A program made the translations under genes and the position numbers. Below are positions 1 to 6,889 of a DNA stretch of 20,372 bases, piece by piece. Below the pieces are notes generated by a model that saw nothing but the letters and a program-made list of their open reading frames with translations, did no database searches and was not told the DNA's origin. This DNA comes from an uncultured Oscillospiraceae bacterium (GTDB lineage Bacteria; Bacillota; Clostridia; Oscillospirales; Ruminococcaceae), in the NCBI GenBank assembly GCA_910577365.1, contig CAJTMU010000013.1, forward strand, positions 26,288 to 46,659, in the 5' to 3' direction. How positions within the stretch are numbered: the stretch's first letter is position 1; the number at the start of each line of letters is the position of its first letter.

Positions 1-45
1 GCTGTAAAAATAATTCTCATTCCTGATTATCCTGCCGCCTTCCAT
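1..45 (-). CDS. possible start of an unidentified gene, cut by the window edge
   Basis: On the minus strand an ATG at 45 opens a frame that stays open for all 15 codons to the window edge (MEGGRIIRNENYFYS). An AAAGGA ribosome binding site lies about 9 bases upstream, just past the end of the phosphatase gene, so it could be the next gene of the same transcript. Fifteen residues are too few to name a family. An alternative ATG overlapping the phosphatase stop (ATGA) runs only 16 codons before a stop and is less likely. Confidence 0.3.
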   Translation of the reverse strand, partial: MEGGRIIRNENYFYS

Positions 46-73
46 TCCGAATTTTCCTTTAGTTTTTCCGTCG

Positions 74-547
74 TCATACGCGCTCCAACACATCAATGTC
101 ACCCCTTAAAATAGCTTCCAAGATACCCTCACATCCCTCTTTCACATCCGAATATGTGCGTTCAAAATCTCCCGTGTACCATGGGTCCGCCACGTCGCCG
201 CTGCGCCCGGTAAAATCCAGAAGCTTGTGTATCTTGTGCTGCGGGTCGCTCCAATAGCGTACCATATTGCGTATGTTGGCGCTGTCCATACCGATTATAA
301 GGTCGTATTCCTCATAATCGCCGCGCATTATCTGTCTTGCCCGCTTGTCGGAGCAGTCTATTCCCAGACGGTTCAACACCTCTCTCGTTCCCCTGTGTAC
401 GGGATTGCCAAGCTCCTCTGTCGAGGTTGCCGCTGAAGACACAATAACACCATCAATATCTTGCCTTTTCAGCAAGTCGCGCATTATATATTCCGCCATA
501 GGACTGCGGCAGATGTTGCCGTGGCAGACAAACAGTATACGATACAT
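74..547 (-). CDS. low-molecular-weight protein tyrosine phosphatase
   Basis: A 157-residue cytoplasmic phosphatase of the LMW-PTP family, full length for the family. The P-loop CX5R signature is at the N-terminus (CHGNICRS, nucleophile Cys8, Arg14), and the general acid is Asp121 in the DPWY motif near the C-terminus. The enzyme hydrolyses phosphotyrosine through a cysteinyl-phosphate intermediate; in bacteria relatives often act on tyrosine kinases of exopolysaccharide systems or on arginine phosphate, and the sequence does not tell which. The ATG at 547 has a strong AAGGAGG site 9 bases upstream. That site directly follows the stop of the broken kinase at 562-714, so the gene is probably expressed from whatever promoter served the kinase. 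No polysaccharide genes are in view. Confidence 0.93.
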   Translation of the reverse strand: MYRILFVCHGNICRSPMAEYIMRDLLKRQDIDGVIVSSAATSTEELGNPVHRGTREVLNRLGIDCSDKRARQIMRGDYEEYDLIIGMDSANIRNMVRYWSDPQHKIHKLLDFTGRSGDVADPWYTGDFERTYSDVKEGCEGILEAILRGDIDVLERV

Positions 548-561
548 ATTTTATATCCTCC

Positions 562-714
562 TTAAAATCCAGAAAAACAGTATGGTTTTACATTCTGCCT
601 CAAATAATAGTCATTTAAATGTAAAACTGCCTTGTTGGTAATCCTCTCCGCAATTTTGTTTACTGCCGATGTTTTACCGCCGGCTGTTACTGCGGCAATA
701 GCTATTGTTTTCAT
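562..714 (-). pseudogene. truncated uridine-kinase-like P-loop kinase remnant
   Basis: From an ATG at 714 the minus strand reads 50 codons. The start, MKTIAIAAVTAGGKTSAVNK, looks like the N-terminus of nucleoside/uridine-kinase-like P-loop proteins: the Walker A core AGGKTS is intact and an LHLNDYY stretch matches the following strand and acidic residue. After about residue 36 the similarity ends and a stop follows at 562-564. Real members are several times longer, so only the nucleotide-binding start survives. The stop abuts the phosphatase ribosome binding site, as a deletion joining the two genes would leave it. The frame stays open upstream to 1005, but that part resembles no protein. Confidence 0.7.
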
Positions 715-1067
715 CAAATCCCTCAACTTCGACACAAGAACTCGTTTTTCATACCCTTTACAATTATGGCATAATCCAAAAGATATTATGGTATAATTAT
801 TCGTTAATGCGAAAATTGAGCTGAGAGCGCATTGTGCAAGCCAAGCTTGAACAAAAGCGTATAACAAACATCCTGCATTTATTATATCACATCTTAGTCT
901 TAAATGCAATGCCATATGATTTGCTGTTTTTAAATAATACCATAACAGGCTATGGAAACGACCCACAAAAAACACACCGTTTTGATAAAAAATGCAAAAC
1001 GGCAAGCCGCATTTAAAGCGACTTGCCTGAGCTTAACCTAACATTACATTTTCTGTGCTTTACACTT
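715..1067. other. non-coding stretch between kinase remnant and ptsI
   Basis: About 350 bases with no convincing gene on either strand. The only clear signal is the terminator at 987-1027 that ends the PTS transcript. AT-rich sequence at 760-830 could hold the minus-strand promoter for the kinase remnant and phosphatase, but I find no good -35/-10 pair. Confidence 0.5.
987..1027 (-). terminator. rho-independent terminator of the PTS operon
   Basis: Read on the minus strand, a 10-bp stem (GGCAAGTCGC with GCGGCTTGCC, one wobble pair) encloses a 7-base loop and is followed by GTTTTGCATTTTTT. It lies 40 bases after the ptsI stop. Confidence 0.85.
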
Positions 1068-2702
1068 TTATTTAGTCAAATCAATGCTGCGAACCGTATC
1101 GCGCACCTTAAGCACAAATGACGGAGAAACCGAAAGCTCGTCGATACCCATTCTGAGAAATGTTTCGGTTAGTGACGTATCCGCGCCAAGCTCTCCGCAA
1201 ATACCTATCCATGCACCGTTTTTGTGGGCATTTTCGGCAGACATTTCAATAAGCCGCAGGACAGCCTCATGATGTGTGTCGATAAACTGCTCGATATCAG
1301 GATTCTGACGGTCGCACGCAAGGGTGTACTGTGTGAGATCATTGGTGCCCACGCTGAAAAAATCCACCATTGGCGCCAGCTTATCGCTTATCAAGGCTGC
1401 CGCGGGTGTTTCTATCATAATGCCCAGCTCCACTTTATCCGAAAGCTCGATATTCTGCCCCTTCAGTTCCTCCTTGACCTCGCAGCACAGCGCAAGTATC
1501 CTTTCAAGCTCCGAAACGCTTGTTATCATCGGAAACATAATGCCGAGCGTTCCGAAAACCGAAGATCTGTAAAGCGCTCTCAACTGAGTTTTGAAGATTT
1601 CGGGGCGAGTAAGGCAAATGCGTATCGCGCGATATCCAAGAGCGGGATTTTCCTCTTTTTTAAGTTTAAAATAATCAACCTGCTTGTCTGCGCCGATATC
1701 CAGCGTACGGATAATGACCTTCTTGCCCGCCATGCTTTCAAGAACCTTTTTGTACGCGTTGAACTGCTGCTCTTCGGTAGGATAGTCGCTGTTTTCGAGG
1801 TAGAGAAATTCGCTTCGGAACAAACCTATTCCGCCCGCGTCATTTGCGAGAACTTTACCGATATCGCTAACACTTCCGATATTCGCATAAACGTCTATCC
1901 TATGCCCGTCAATCGTTATGTTTTCCTTGCCTTTAAGCTCCTGCAAAAGCCTCTTTTTCTCCTCGCCGGCGCGCTGTTTTTCAAGAAGTCTTGCATGGGT
2001 TTCTTCATCAGGATTCACAAAAATTTCACCTGTGTATCCGTCGACCATAGCCACATCTCCGTCTTTAATCTCCGCAAGAAATTCATCGCCCACGCCGATT
2101 ATCGCCGGAATATTCATATTCCGCGCAAGAATGGCGGTGTGCGAATTGGATGACCCGTGCGCTGTTACGAATGCCAGCACCTTATCCTTATCCAATGCCA
2201 CAGTCTCGCTGGGAGCAAGATCGGAAGCGCATATAATGACCTTTTCATCGGAGGTGATATCCGTCTGTATATTTTCCGAGAGAACATTTATCAGGCGGTT
2301 TGAAATGTCACGCACATCCGCCGCACGGGCTTTCATATATGTGTCCTCCATTGCCGCGAACATCTCTGCGAAATTATCCGCTGTAACCGCCACAGCATAC
2401 TCGGCGTTCACGCTCTGGCTTTCGATTATGCTGTTAATCGACTCGTTGTAATCATCGTCGTCCAGCATCATCTGATGTATCTCAAAAATCGCCGCATTTG
2501 CCTCCCCGACTTCCTTAAGCGCTTTGTCGTATATTACCCGAAGCTGCTGTATCGCAAGTGATTTAGCCTGCTCAAAACGTGCCTTTTCTCCATCGGTGTC
2601 ATCAACATGAATACGCTTTACCGATGCGTCACGCTTTTTGAACACGGAAATTTTTCCGACAGCCACCGCGCCGTATACTCCCTTGCCTTGATATGTTTTC
2701 AT
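1068..2702 (-). CDS. ptsI: PTS enzyme I (phosphoenolpyruvate-protein phosphotransferase)
   Basis: A soluble enzyme that takes phosphate from phosphoenolpyruvate and passes it to HPr, the first step for all PTS sugars. From the ATG at 2702 it is 544 residues, slightly short of the usual 570 or so. Seen: the swivelling phosphohistidine domain with His188 in GSSNSHTAILAR; the linker; and the PEP-binding TIM-barrel domain with GLFRSEFLYL (about 293-302), ETPAAAL (431-437), GTNDLTQYTLACDR (452-465) and the CGELGAD catalytic Cys502. The frame extends upstream to an ATG at 2780, but the start at 2702 matches the family N-terminus (MKTYQGKGVYGAVAVG) and has a GGGAG site about 9 bases before it. It is last in the PTS operon, behind an unusually long 247-base gap after ptsH. 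Confidence 0.96.
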   Translation of the reverse strand: MKTYQGKGVYGAVAVGKISVFKKRDASVKRIHVDDTDGEKARFEQAKSLAIQQLRVIYDKALKEVGEANAAIFEIHQMMLDDDDYNESINSIIESQSVNAEYAVAVTADNFAEMFAAMEDTYMKARAADVRDISNRLINVLSENIQTDITSDEKVIICASDLAPSETVALDKDKVLAFVTAHGSSNSHTAILARNMNIPAIIGVGDEFLAEIKDGDVAMVDGYTGEIFVNPDEETHARLLEKQRAGEEKKRLLQELKGKENITIDGHRIDVYANIGSVSDIGKVLANDAGGIGLFRSEFLYLENSDYPTEEQQFNAYKKVLESMAGKKVIIRTLDIGADKQVDYFKLKKEENPALGYRAIRICLTRPEIFKTQLRALYRSSVFGTLGIMFPMITSVSELERILALCCEVKEELKGQNIELSDKVELGIMIETPAAALISDKLAPMVDFFSVGTNDLTQYTLACDRQNPDIEQFIDTHHEAVLRLIEMSAENAHKNGAWIGICGELGADTSLTETFLRMGIDELSVSPSFVLKVRDTVRSIDLTK

Positions 2703-2790
2703 AATTCCATCTCCCTTCGCTGTCGGCTGTAATAAAGATTTTTTTGTGAATCTGTCTGCACAGACCAATATTGATTTCATTTTCCCCTAA

Positions 2791-2820
2791 GCTCCGACAG
2801 AATCCACGTTCTGCCGGAGC
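2791..2820 (-). other. hairpin in the ptsH-ptsI intergenic RNA
   Basis: A 12-bp stem with one wobble pair (GCTCCGGCAGAA with TTCTGTCGGAGC) and a 6-base loop lies in the 247-base gap before ptsI. No T-run follows on the minus strand, so it is not a normal terminator. It could be a processing or stability hairpin in the operon mRNA. Confidence 0.6.
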
Positions 2821-2949
2821 AGGACTATACTGAACGATAACACATATACATTTTTGCAAAAATACGCGCACATTGTTTCGTCAAATCGTCTGCACTATTA
2901 ATGGCCTTTTGCAAATCCTATATATCGCGGTCATAAATCAGTAGAAATA

Positions 2950-3207
2950 TCAGAGGTTGGTTTTAAAGAACTCCTCCATTGCCGCCGCTGCGGTATCCTC
3001 GTCCGCACCCTCTACGGTAATATTCACAGTATCCCCGCACTTGACGCCCATTCCCATAATAGCCATAAGCTTGGTAGCGGCGGCTGATTTTCCGTCCTTT
3101 TCAAGGGTAATGGTGCTTTGAAACTCCTTTGCCTTTTTCGCGAGCAGCCCGGCAGGTCTGGCGTGGATCCCTACCTCGTCTTTAACGGTATAGCTGAATG
3201 TTTTCAT
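2950..3207 (-). CDS. ptsH: HPr phosphocarrier protein, Ser46 replaced by Lys
   Basis: An 85-residue HPr, normal length, relaying phosphate from enzyme I to the IIA domains of sugar permeases. The active-site His15 and Arg17 are in GIHARPAG. Counting without gaps against Bacillus HPr, position 46 is Lys (the stretch is AATKLMAIMGMGV), not the Ser that HPr kinase phosphorylates for carbon catabolite repression. From memory, other Ruminococcaceae-like HPr proteins also have a basic residue here, so this is probably a lineage trait and not damage. The ATG at 3207 follows an AAGGAGG site and sits 13 bases after the ptsG stop, so the two genes are co-transcribed. Confidence 0.95.
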   Translation of the reverse strand: MKTFSYTVKDEVGIHARPAGLLAKKAKEFQSTITLEKDGKSAAATKLMAIMGMGVKCGDTVNITVEGADEDTAAAAMEEFFKTNL

Positions 3208-3220
3208 AAAAATGTCCTCC

Positions 3221-5356
3221 TTAATTGATTTTTATTATTTCGTCGCCTGCCAAAACTTTTCCCTGCGCGGCAGACGTGATTGACGAATATTCGTCTGTAT
3301 TGCTGATTATAAGCGGAGTAGTAACCTTGCAGCCCTCCGCTTTTATCGCTTCGATATCGAAGCTGATAAGCAGATCGCCTTTTTTGATCTCCTGACCGTC
3401 CGAAACATGAGCCTCAAAGTGTTTTCCGCCAAGCTTTACGGTATCTATCCCGATATGCAGCAGCACCTCCGCTCCCTCCGCCGAGAGAATGTTTATCGCA
3501 TGCTTTGTATCAAAAACAGAATCGACCCTTCCGTCACAAGGCGCATACAGCTTGCCCTCGGTCGGTTCTACGGCAATCCCTTCGCCAAGTATCTTCTGTG
3601 AAAACACCTCGTCCTCAACGTCCTCAAGCATGACAACTATGCCGTTTAGGTGCGAGTACATAACTATATTTGCGGTGCTTGATGACGGAGCTGACTGTTC
3701 CCGCTTGCGGTCTTCTTCGGTGTGCTTTTCGGAATCGCCGAGAACACTGTCGGGATCGTCGGACTGAGGGGAATCTATAAACGTTTCAAGGTTTGACTTG
3801 ATAACGGAAACCCTCGGTCCGTAAATGACCTGTACGCCGTTGCCCTTGCGGATAACTCCCGATGCGCCGCTTTGCTTCAGCAGGCTGTCGGCTACCTTTT
3901 CAACATCAATTACCGTAATTCTGAGTCTTGTCGCGCAGCAGTCAACGTCGGATAAGTTGCCTTTTCCGCCCAGACCCTTAAGAATGAGCGCGCTTACGAT
4001 ATCAGACGCACCGCCCGAAGATTTGTCGGATTTAGCGGCTTCAACGTCGCTGCGGCGGTAGAGTTTAGGCTCAATATCGTCCGCTTCGCGTCCCGGCGTG
4101 CCCAGATTCATTTTTGTGATCATAAAGTAGAACACGAAGTAATATACCACCGCGTAAATCAGACCGACAATGACTATCCATATCCAGTTTGTCTTATGAT
4201 TGCCCTGAAGGATACCAAACAGCGTAAGGTCTATCGCGCCGCCCGAAAAAGTCATTCCGACGCCTACGTTAAAGATATGCATAATCATATACGACAGACC
4301 CGCGAGTACACAGTGCACCGCATACATCAAAGGTGCTACAAAAATAAACGTAAACTCCAGCGGCTCTGTTATGCCTGTGAGCATGGAGGTAAGCGCCGCC
4401 GACATCAGCAGACCGCCCACCACCTTTTTCTTTTCGTGTCTTGCCGCTCTGTACATTGCAAACGCCGCCGCAGGCAGGCCGAAAATCATGAACGGGAATT
4501 TGCCCGACATAAATCTTGTAGCTGATACCGAGAAAACATCGGTCGATTTGGAAGCAAGCTCCGCGAAGAAGATGTTCTGCGCACCCGTTACGACGTTTCC
4601 GTCTATTATCATAGAGCCGCCAAGCTCTGTCTGCCAGAAAGGCATATAGAAAACATGGTGCAGCCCGAACGGGATAAGAGCGCGTTCCAGGGTTCCGTAT
4701 ATCCATGTTCCCGCGTAGCCCGAGTTCAGCACCAGTGTGCCGAGCTTGGAAATGCCGAGCTGAACAAAAGGCCATAAGAAGAACATTATGATACCTACTA
4801 TCAGATACACAACAGTGCAGACTATCGGAACGAATCTTGTGCCTCCGAAGAACGCCAGCACCTGCGGCAGCTCGATATTGTAAAATTTATTGTGAAGAGC
4901 CGCAACACCCAAGCCCACTATGATACCGCCAAAAACTCCCATTTGCAGAGTTGTGATGCCAAGCACCGATGTAGTGGAGTTCGCAGCCATCGCTTCAACC
5001 CCGCCGTTAGCCATTATCAAAACGCTTATCGCAGTGTTCATTACAAGATAGGCGATAGCTCCCGAAAGCGCCGCAACCTCTTTTTCCTTTTTCGCCATGC
5101 CTATGGCAACGCCCATCGCAAACAGCAGCGCAAGGTTGTCGAAAACCGCGCTTCCCGTTCTGCTCATTATGTCGAGAACGGTATACAACACCCCGCCCTC
5201 ATAGATAATACCGCCGAGATTGTAGGTTTCGATTGTAGTCGGATTTGTGAACGAACTGCCTATTCCAAGCAGAAGACCAGCCACCGGCAGCAGCGCTATC
5301 GGAAGCATAAAAGAACGACCAACACGCTGCAAAACGCCAAATACCCTATCTTTCAT
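3221..5356 (-). CDS. ptsG: PTS glucose-family permease, fused EIICBA
   Basis: A 711-residue membrane permease that imports and phosphorylates a glucose-family sugar (glucose most likely; N-acetylglucosamine cannot be excluded). The domain order is IIC (about 1-420, many hydrophobic spans, the conserved GITEP at 328-332 and GGTRFVPI at 171-178), IIB (about 450-530, phosphocysteine in VDCCATRLR, best fit Cys474 with an extra adjacent Cys473), an acidic low-complexity linker (about 530-562), and IIA (about 575-711, His619 in TKHA and phosphohistidine His634 in LLHIGIDTV). With the fused IIA it needs only HPr and enzyme I, encoded next. The ATG at 5356 has a strong AAAGGAGG site. It follows the antiterminator gene by 69 bases without a terminator. 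Confidence 0.94.
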   Translation of the reverse strand: MKDRVFGVLQRVGRSFMLPIALLPVAGLLLGIGSSFTNPTTIETYNLGGIIYEGGVLYTVLDIMSRTGSAVFDNLALLFAMGVAIGMAKKEKEVAALSGAIAYLVMNTAISVLIMANGGVEAMAANSTTSVLGITTLQMGVFGGIIVGLGVAALHNKFYNIELPQVLAFFGGTRFVPIVCTVVYLIVGIIMFFLWPFVQLGISKLGTLVLNSGYAGTWIYGTLERALIPFGLHHVFYMPFWQTELGGSMIIDGNVVTGAQNIFFAELASKSTDVFSVSATRFMSGKFPFMIFGLPAAAFAMYRAARHEKKKVVGGLLMSAALTSMLTGITEPLEFTFIFVAPLMYAVHCVLAGLSYMIMHIFNVGVGMTFSGGAIDLTLFGILQGNHKTNWIWIVIVGLIYAVVYYFVFYFMITKMNLGTPGREADDIEPKLYRRSDVEAAKSDKSSGGASDIVSALILKGLGGKGNLSDVDCCATRLRITVIDVEKVADSLLKQSGASGVIRKGNGVQVIYGPRVSVIKSNLETFIDSPQSDDPDSVLGDSEKHTEEDRKREQSAPSSSTANIVMYSHLNGIVVMLEDVEDEVFSQKILGEGIAVEPTEGKLYAPCDGRVDSVFDTKHAINILSAEGAEVLLHIGIDTVKLGGKHFEAHVSDGQEIKKGDLLISFDIEAIKAEGCKVTTPLIISNTDEYSSITSAAQGKVLAGDEIIKIN

Positions 5357-5425
5357 ACAAACGCCTCCTTTAAATAAAAATATATTTTATTACCGCTTGG
5401 TACCGTCAGCGATAACATTAACGTT

Positions 5426-6271
5426 TTATTGACTGCCTATCTTTCTGAGATGGATAGCAAGAGTAAGCAACTCATCTTCAGTAAGCATTTTCGAGTAGTT
5501 TTTCATGATATGGTCGCGCAAACACTTTGCGCATCTGTAATATTTTTTGAATTTAAGCTGAACAAGCGATAGTATATCTTCATCGCGGCTAAGCACATTC
5601 GGCAGTTCCTGCGAATTGAACAACCGTTTCGCAAGATATTTCAGATGTACAAGATACCTGTCATAGGCTATCGTGGTTTTGTCTATCCCGCCTGAAAAGA
5701 AGGTGTCTGTAATATTAACGCATTCATTTATCATTTTTGTTAGATTTTGGACCTGCCCCATATTTGTTCCCATTCTCGCGTTAATTATGTGCATCGCGAT
5801 AAAACCCGCTTCATCGTCAATAAGCTCCTCACCGAGCTTATCTTTAATTTCTCCCAGGCAATACCGTCCGAGTGCCAGCTCATCTGGAAAACAGTCGTGA
5901 ATTGAATCCATAAGCGGGTTGGTGAACTCCATATCCTGCCTATGGCGTTCAATAGCAAATGCTATATGGTCAGAAAGAGTAATAATAAGCGAACTGTTTA
6001 GAGGAACATTTATAGCTGCGGAGATATACTTTACCAAATCGTCGGTAAGCTTGATATACTCATACGGTATCTCCGCCAGACTTTCGATAAGCCTTTTACG
6101 CAGAACGGAATCCGTTATCATATATATTTTCTCAATACGCGCATTTTCGACGGAATCACCATATTTCTTTCCAAAACCTATGCCCTTTCCGCACATTATC
6201 TGCTCTCTTCCCTTTTGATCAAGCACACAAACAGTATTGTTGTTTATTACTTTTATAATTTTCATGCTCAT
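5426..6271 (-). CDS. BglG/LicT/GlcT-family transcription antiterminator
   Basis: An RNA-binding antiterminator of 281 residues that stabilises a RAT hairpin in nascent mRNA and lets RNA polymerase pass a terminator. Seen: the CAT RNA-binding domain (about 1-57, starting MKIIKVINNNTVCVLDQKG) and two PTS regulation domains. All four regulatory histidines fit the LicT positions: His102 and His161 in PRD1, His209 and His274 in PRD2. In this family the permease IIB domain phosphorylates and inactivates one PRD when sugar is absent, while HPr can activate the other. The ATG at 6271 is chosen because AAGGCGG lies 8 bases upstream; the ATG at 6265 is the alternative. Its own leader carries the RAT and terminator, and ptsG, ptsH and ptsI follow, so it regulates itself and the general PTS. 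Confidence 0.93.
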   Translation of the reverse strand: MSMKIIKVINNNTVCVLDQKGREQIMCGKGIGFGKKYGDSVENARIEKIYMITDSVLRKRLIESLAEIPYEYIKLTDDLVKYISAAINVPLNSSLIITLSDHIAFAIERHRQDMEFTNPLMDSIHDCFPDELALGRYCLGEIKDKLGEELIDDEAGFIAMHIINARMGTNMGQVQNLTKMINECVNITDTFFSGGIDKTTIAYDRYLVHLKYLAKRLFNSQELPNVLSRDEDILSLVQLKFKKYYRCAKCLRDHIMKNYSKMLTEDELLTLAIHLRKIGSQ

Positions 6272-6305
6272 ATTATATACCGCCTTCATAAAAAGTCCGA
6301 AAAAC

Positions 6306-6356
6306 AAAAAAACCAACTTAGATACGGCAGCACAATAAGCCCGTATAAAAGTTGGT
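6306..6356 (-). terminator. leader terminator controlled by the antiterminator
   Basis: On the minus strand an imperfect long stem (ACCAACTT with AAGTTGGT, plus ATACGG with CCGTAT) is followed by a run of seven T. It lies 35-85 bases before the antiterminator start. Its 5' arm overlaps the RAT element, the usual mutually exclusive arrangement. Confidence 0.88.
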
Positions 6357-6389
6357 CATGCCCAAATCCGTAAGGAAAGGTTACACTCC
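6354..6389 (-). promoter_or_regulatory. RAT (ribonucleic antiterminator) element
   Basis: Read on the minus strand, the leader has GGAGTGTAAC, then a variable middle, then GGGCATGACC. This resembles the RAT consensus of LicT/SacY-type leaders (GGATTGTNAC ... GGCAAGACC). It ends on the first bases of the terminator stem, so folding one blocks the other. Confidence 0.8.
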
Positions 6390-6419
6390 AATATAAATCA
6401 ATATCAATTTGTTGAATTT

Positions 6420-6448
6420 ATTTTAACATATGGAAATAATTTTGTCAA
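6420..6448 (-). promoter_or_regulatory. promoter of the antiterminator-ptsGHI operon
   Basis: The minus strand has TTGACA (6443-6448), a 17-base spacer and TAAAAT (6420-6425). Transcription would start about 20-25 bases before the RAT element. I see no clear CcpA-type cre site, but one was not searched for exhaustively. Confidence 0.8.
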
Positions 6449-6820
6449 TATGATAAAAGAATTTTTTTCCTTTTCTCTCTTTTCTACATTTTCCCTTTAA
6501 TAATTTTGTTTATTGTCAACAATTCAATTCAAAAAATAAGACAATAAAATTAATCATCCATTGTAAACAATCATTCTGCGAGATACAGAAAACAAAGCAG
6601 ATTTGTGATTAATATCATTAATGTATGGTTTTTTCACATGAATTACATTGAAAGGCAATATGTAACAGCGTAAAGGTTTACCGCGGCGAAAATTATAATG
6701 GATTAGGTAAATAATAATTTTGCCCGCCAAATATTTTATCTGACATTTTACGTTGAAAGACGCTCAAATCATAACGTTGATACATTCGCATAATGCTCTT
6801 TAAAAAACGGCAATACCCCC
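6449..6820. other. AT-rich intergenic region between divergent operons
   Basis: About 370 bases between the promoters of the PTS operon and guaA. I see no open frame with a ribosome binding site, no tRNA, and no three-way-junction purine riboswitch of the kind sometimes found upstream of purine genes. Confidence 0.5.
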
Positions 6821-6849
6821 TTGAAAAAATACAACTTTTGTGTTATAAT
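6821..6849 (+). promoter_or_regulatory. guaA promoter
   Basis: TTGAAA (6821-6826), a 17-base spacer and a perfect TATAAT (6844-6849). The short leader runs into an AGGAGAAAGG ribosome binding site before the ATG at 6890. Confidence 0.88.
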
Positions 6850-6889
6850 ATTTCAAACAACATAAAACCTTAGGAGAAAGGAAAATATT

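Noticed and set aside
715..1005. Upstream extension of the kinase remnant frame
   Set aside because: The extension has no kinase-like sequence and no start signal; only the part from the ATG at 714 matches a family.
1224..2153. Long plus-strand open frame of 309 codons
   Set aside because: It lies fully antisense to ptsI, whose motifs are unmistakable, has no ribosome binding site and resembles no protein.
2703..2780. Earlier ATG for ptsI at 2780
   Set aside because: The extra 26 residues do not match the enzyme I N-terminus, and the ATG at 2702 has the better ribosome binding site.
4196..4775. Open frames on both strands inside ptsG
   Set aside because: They are shadows of the ptsG reading frame; the composition is rich in Arg/His/Cys and no domain is recognisable.
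6480..6889. Purine riboswitch upstream of guaA
   Set aside because: I looked for the conserved purine-aptamer core and for a terminator before the ATG and found neither; the TATAAT is only 41 bases before the start.
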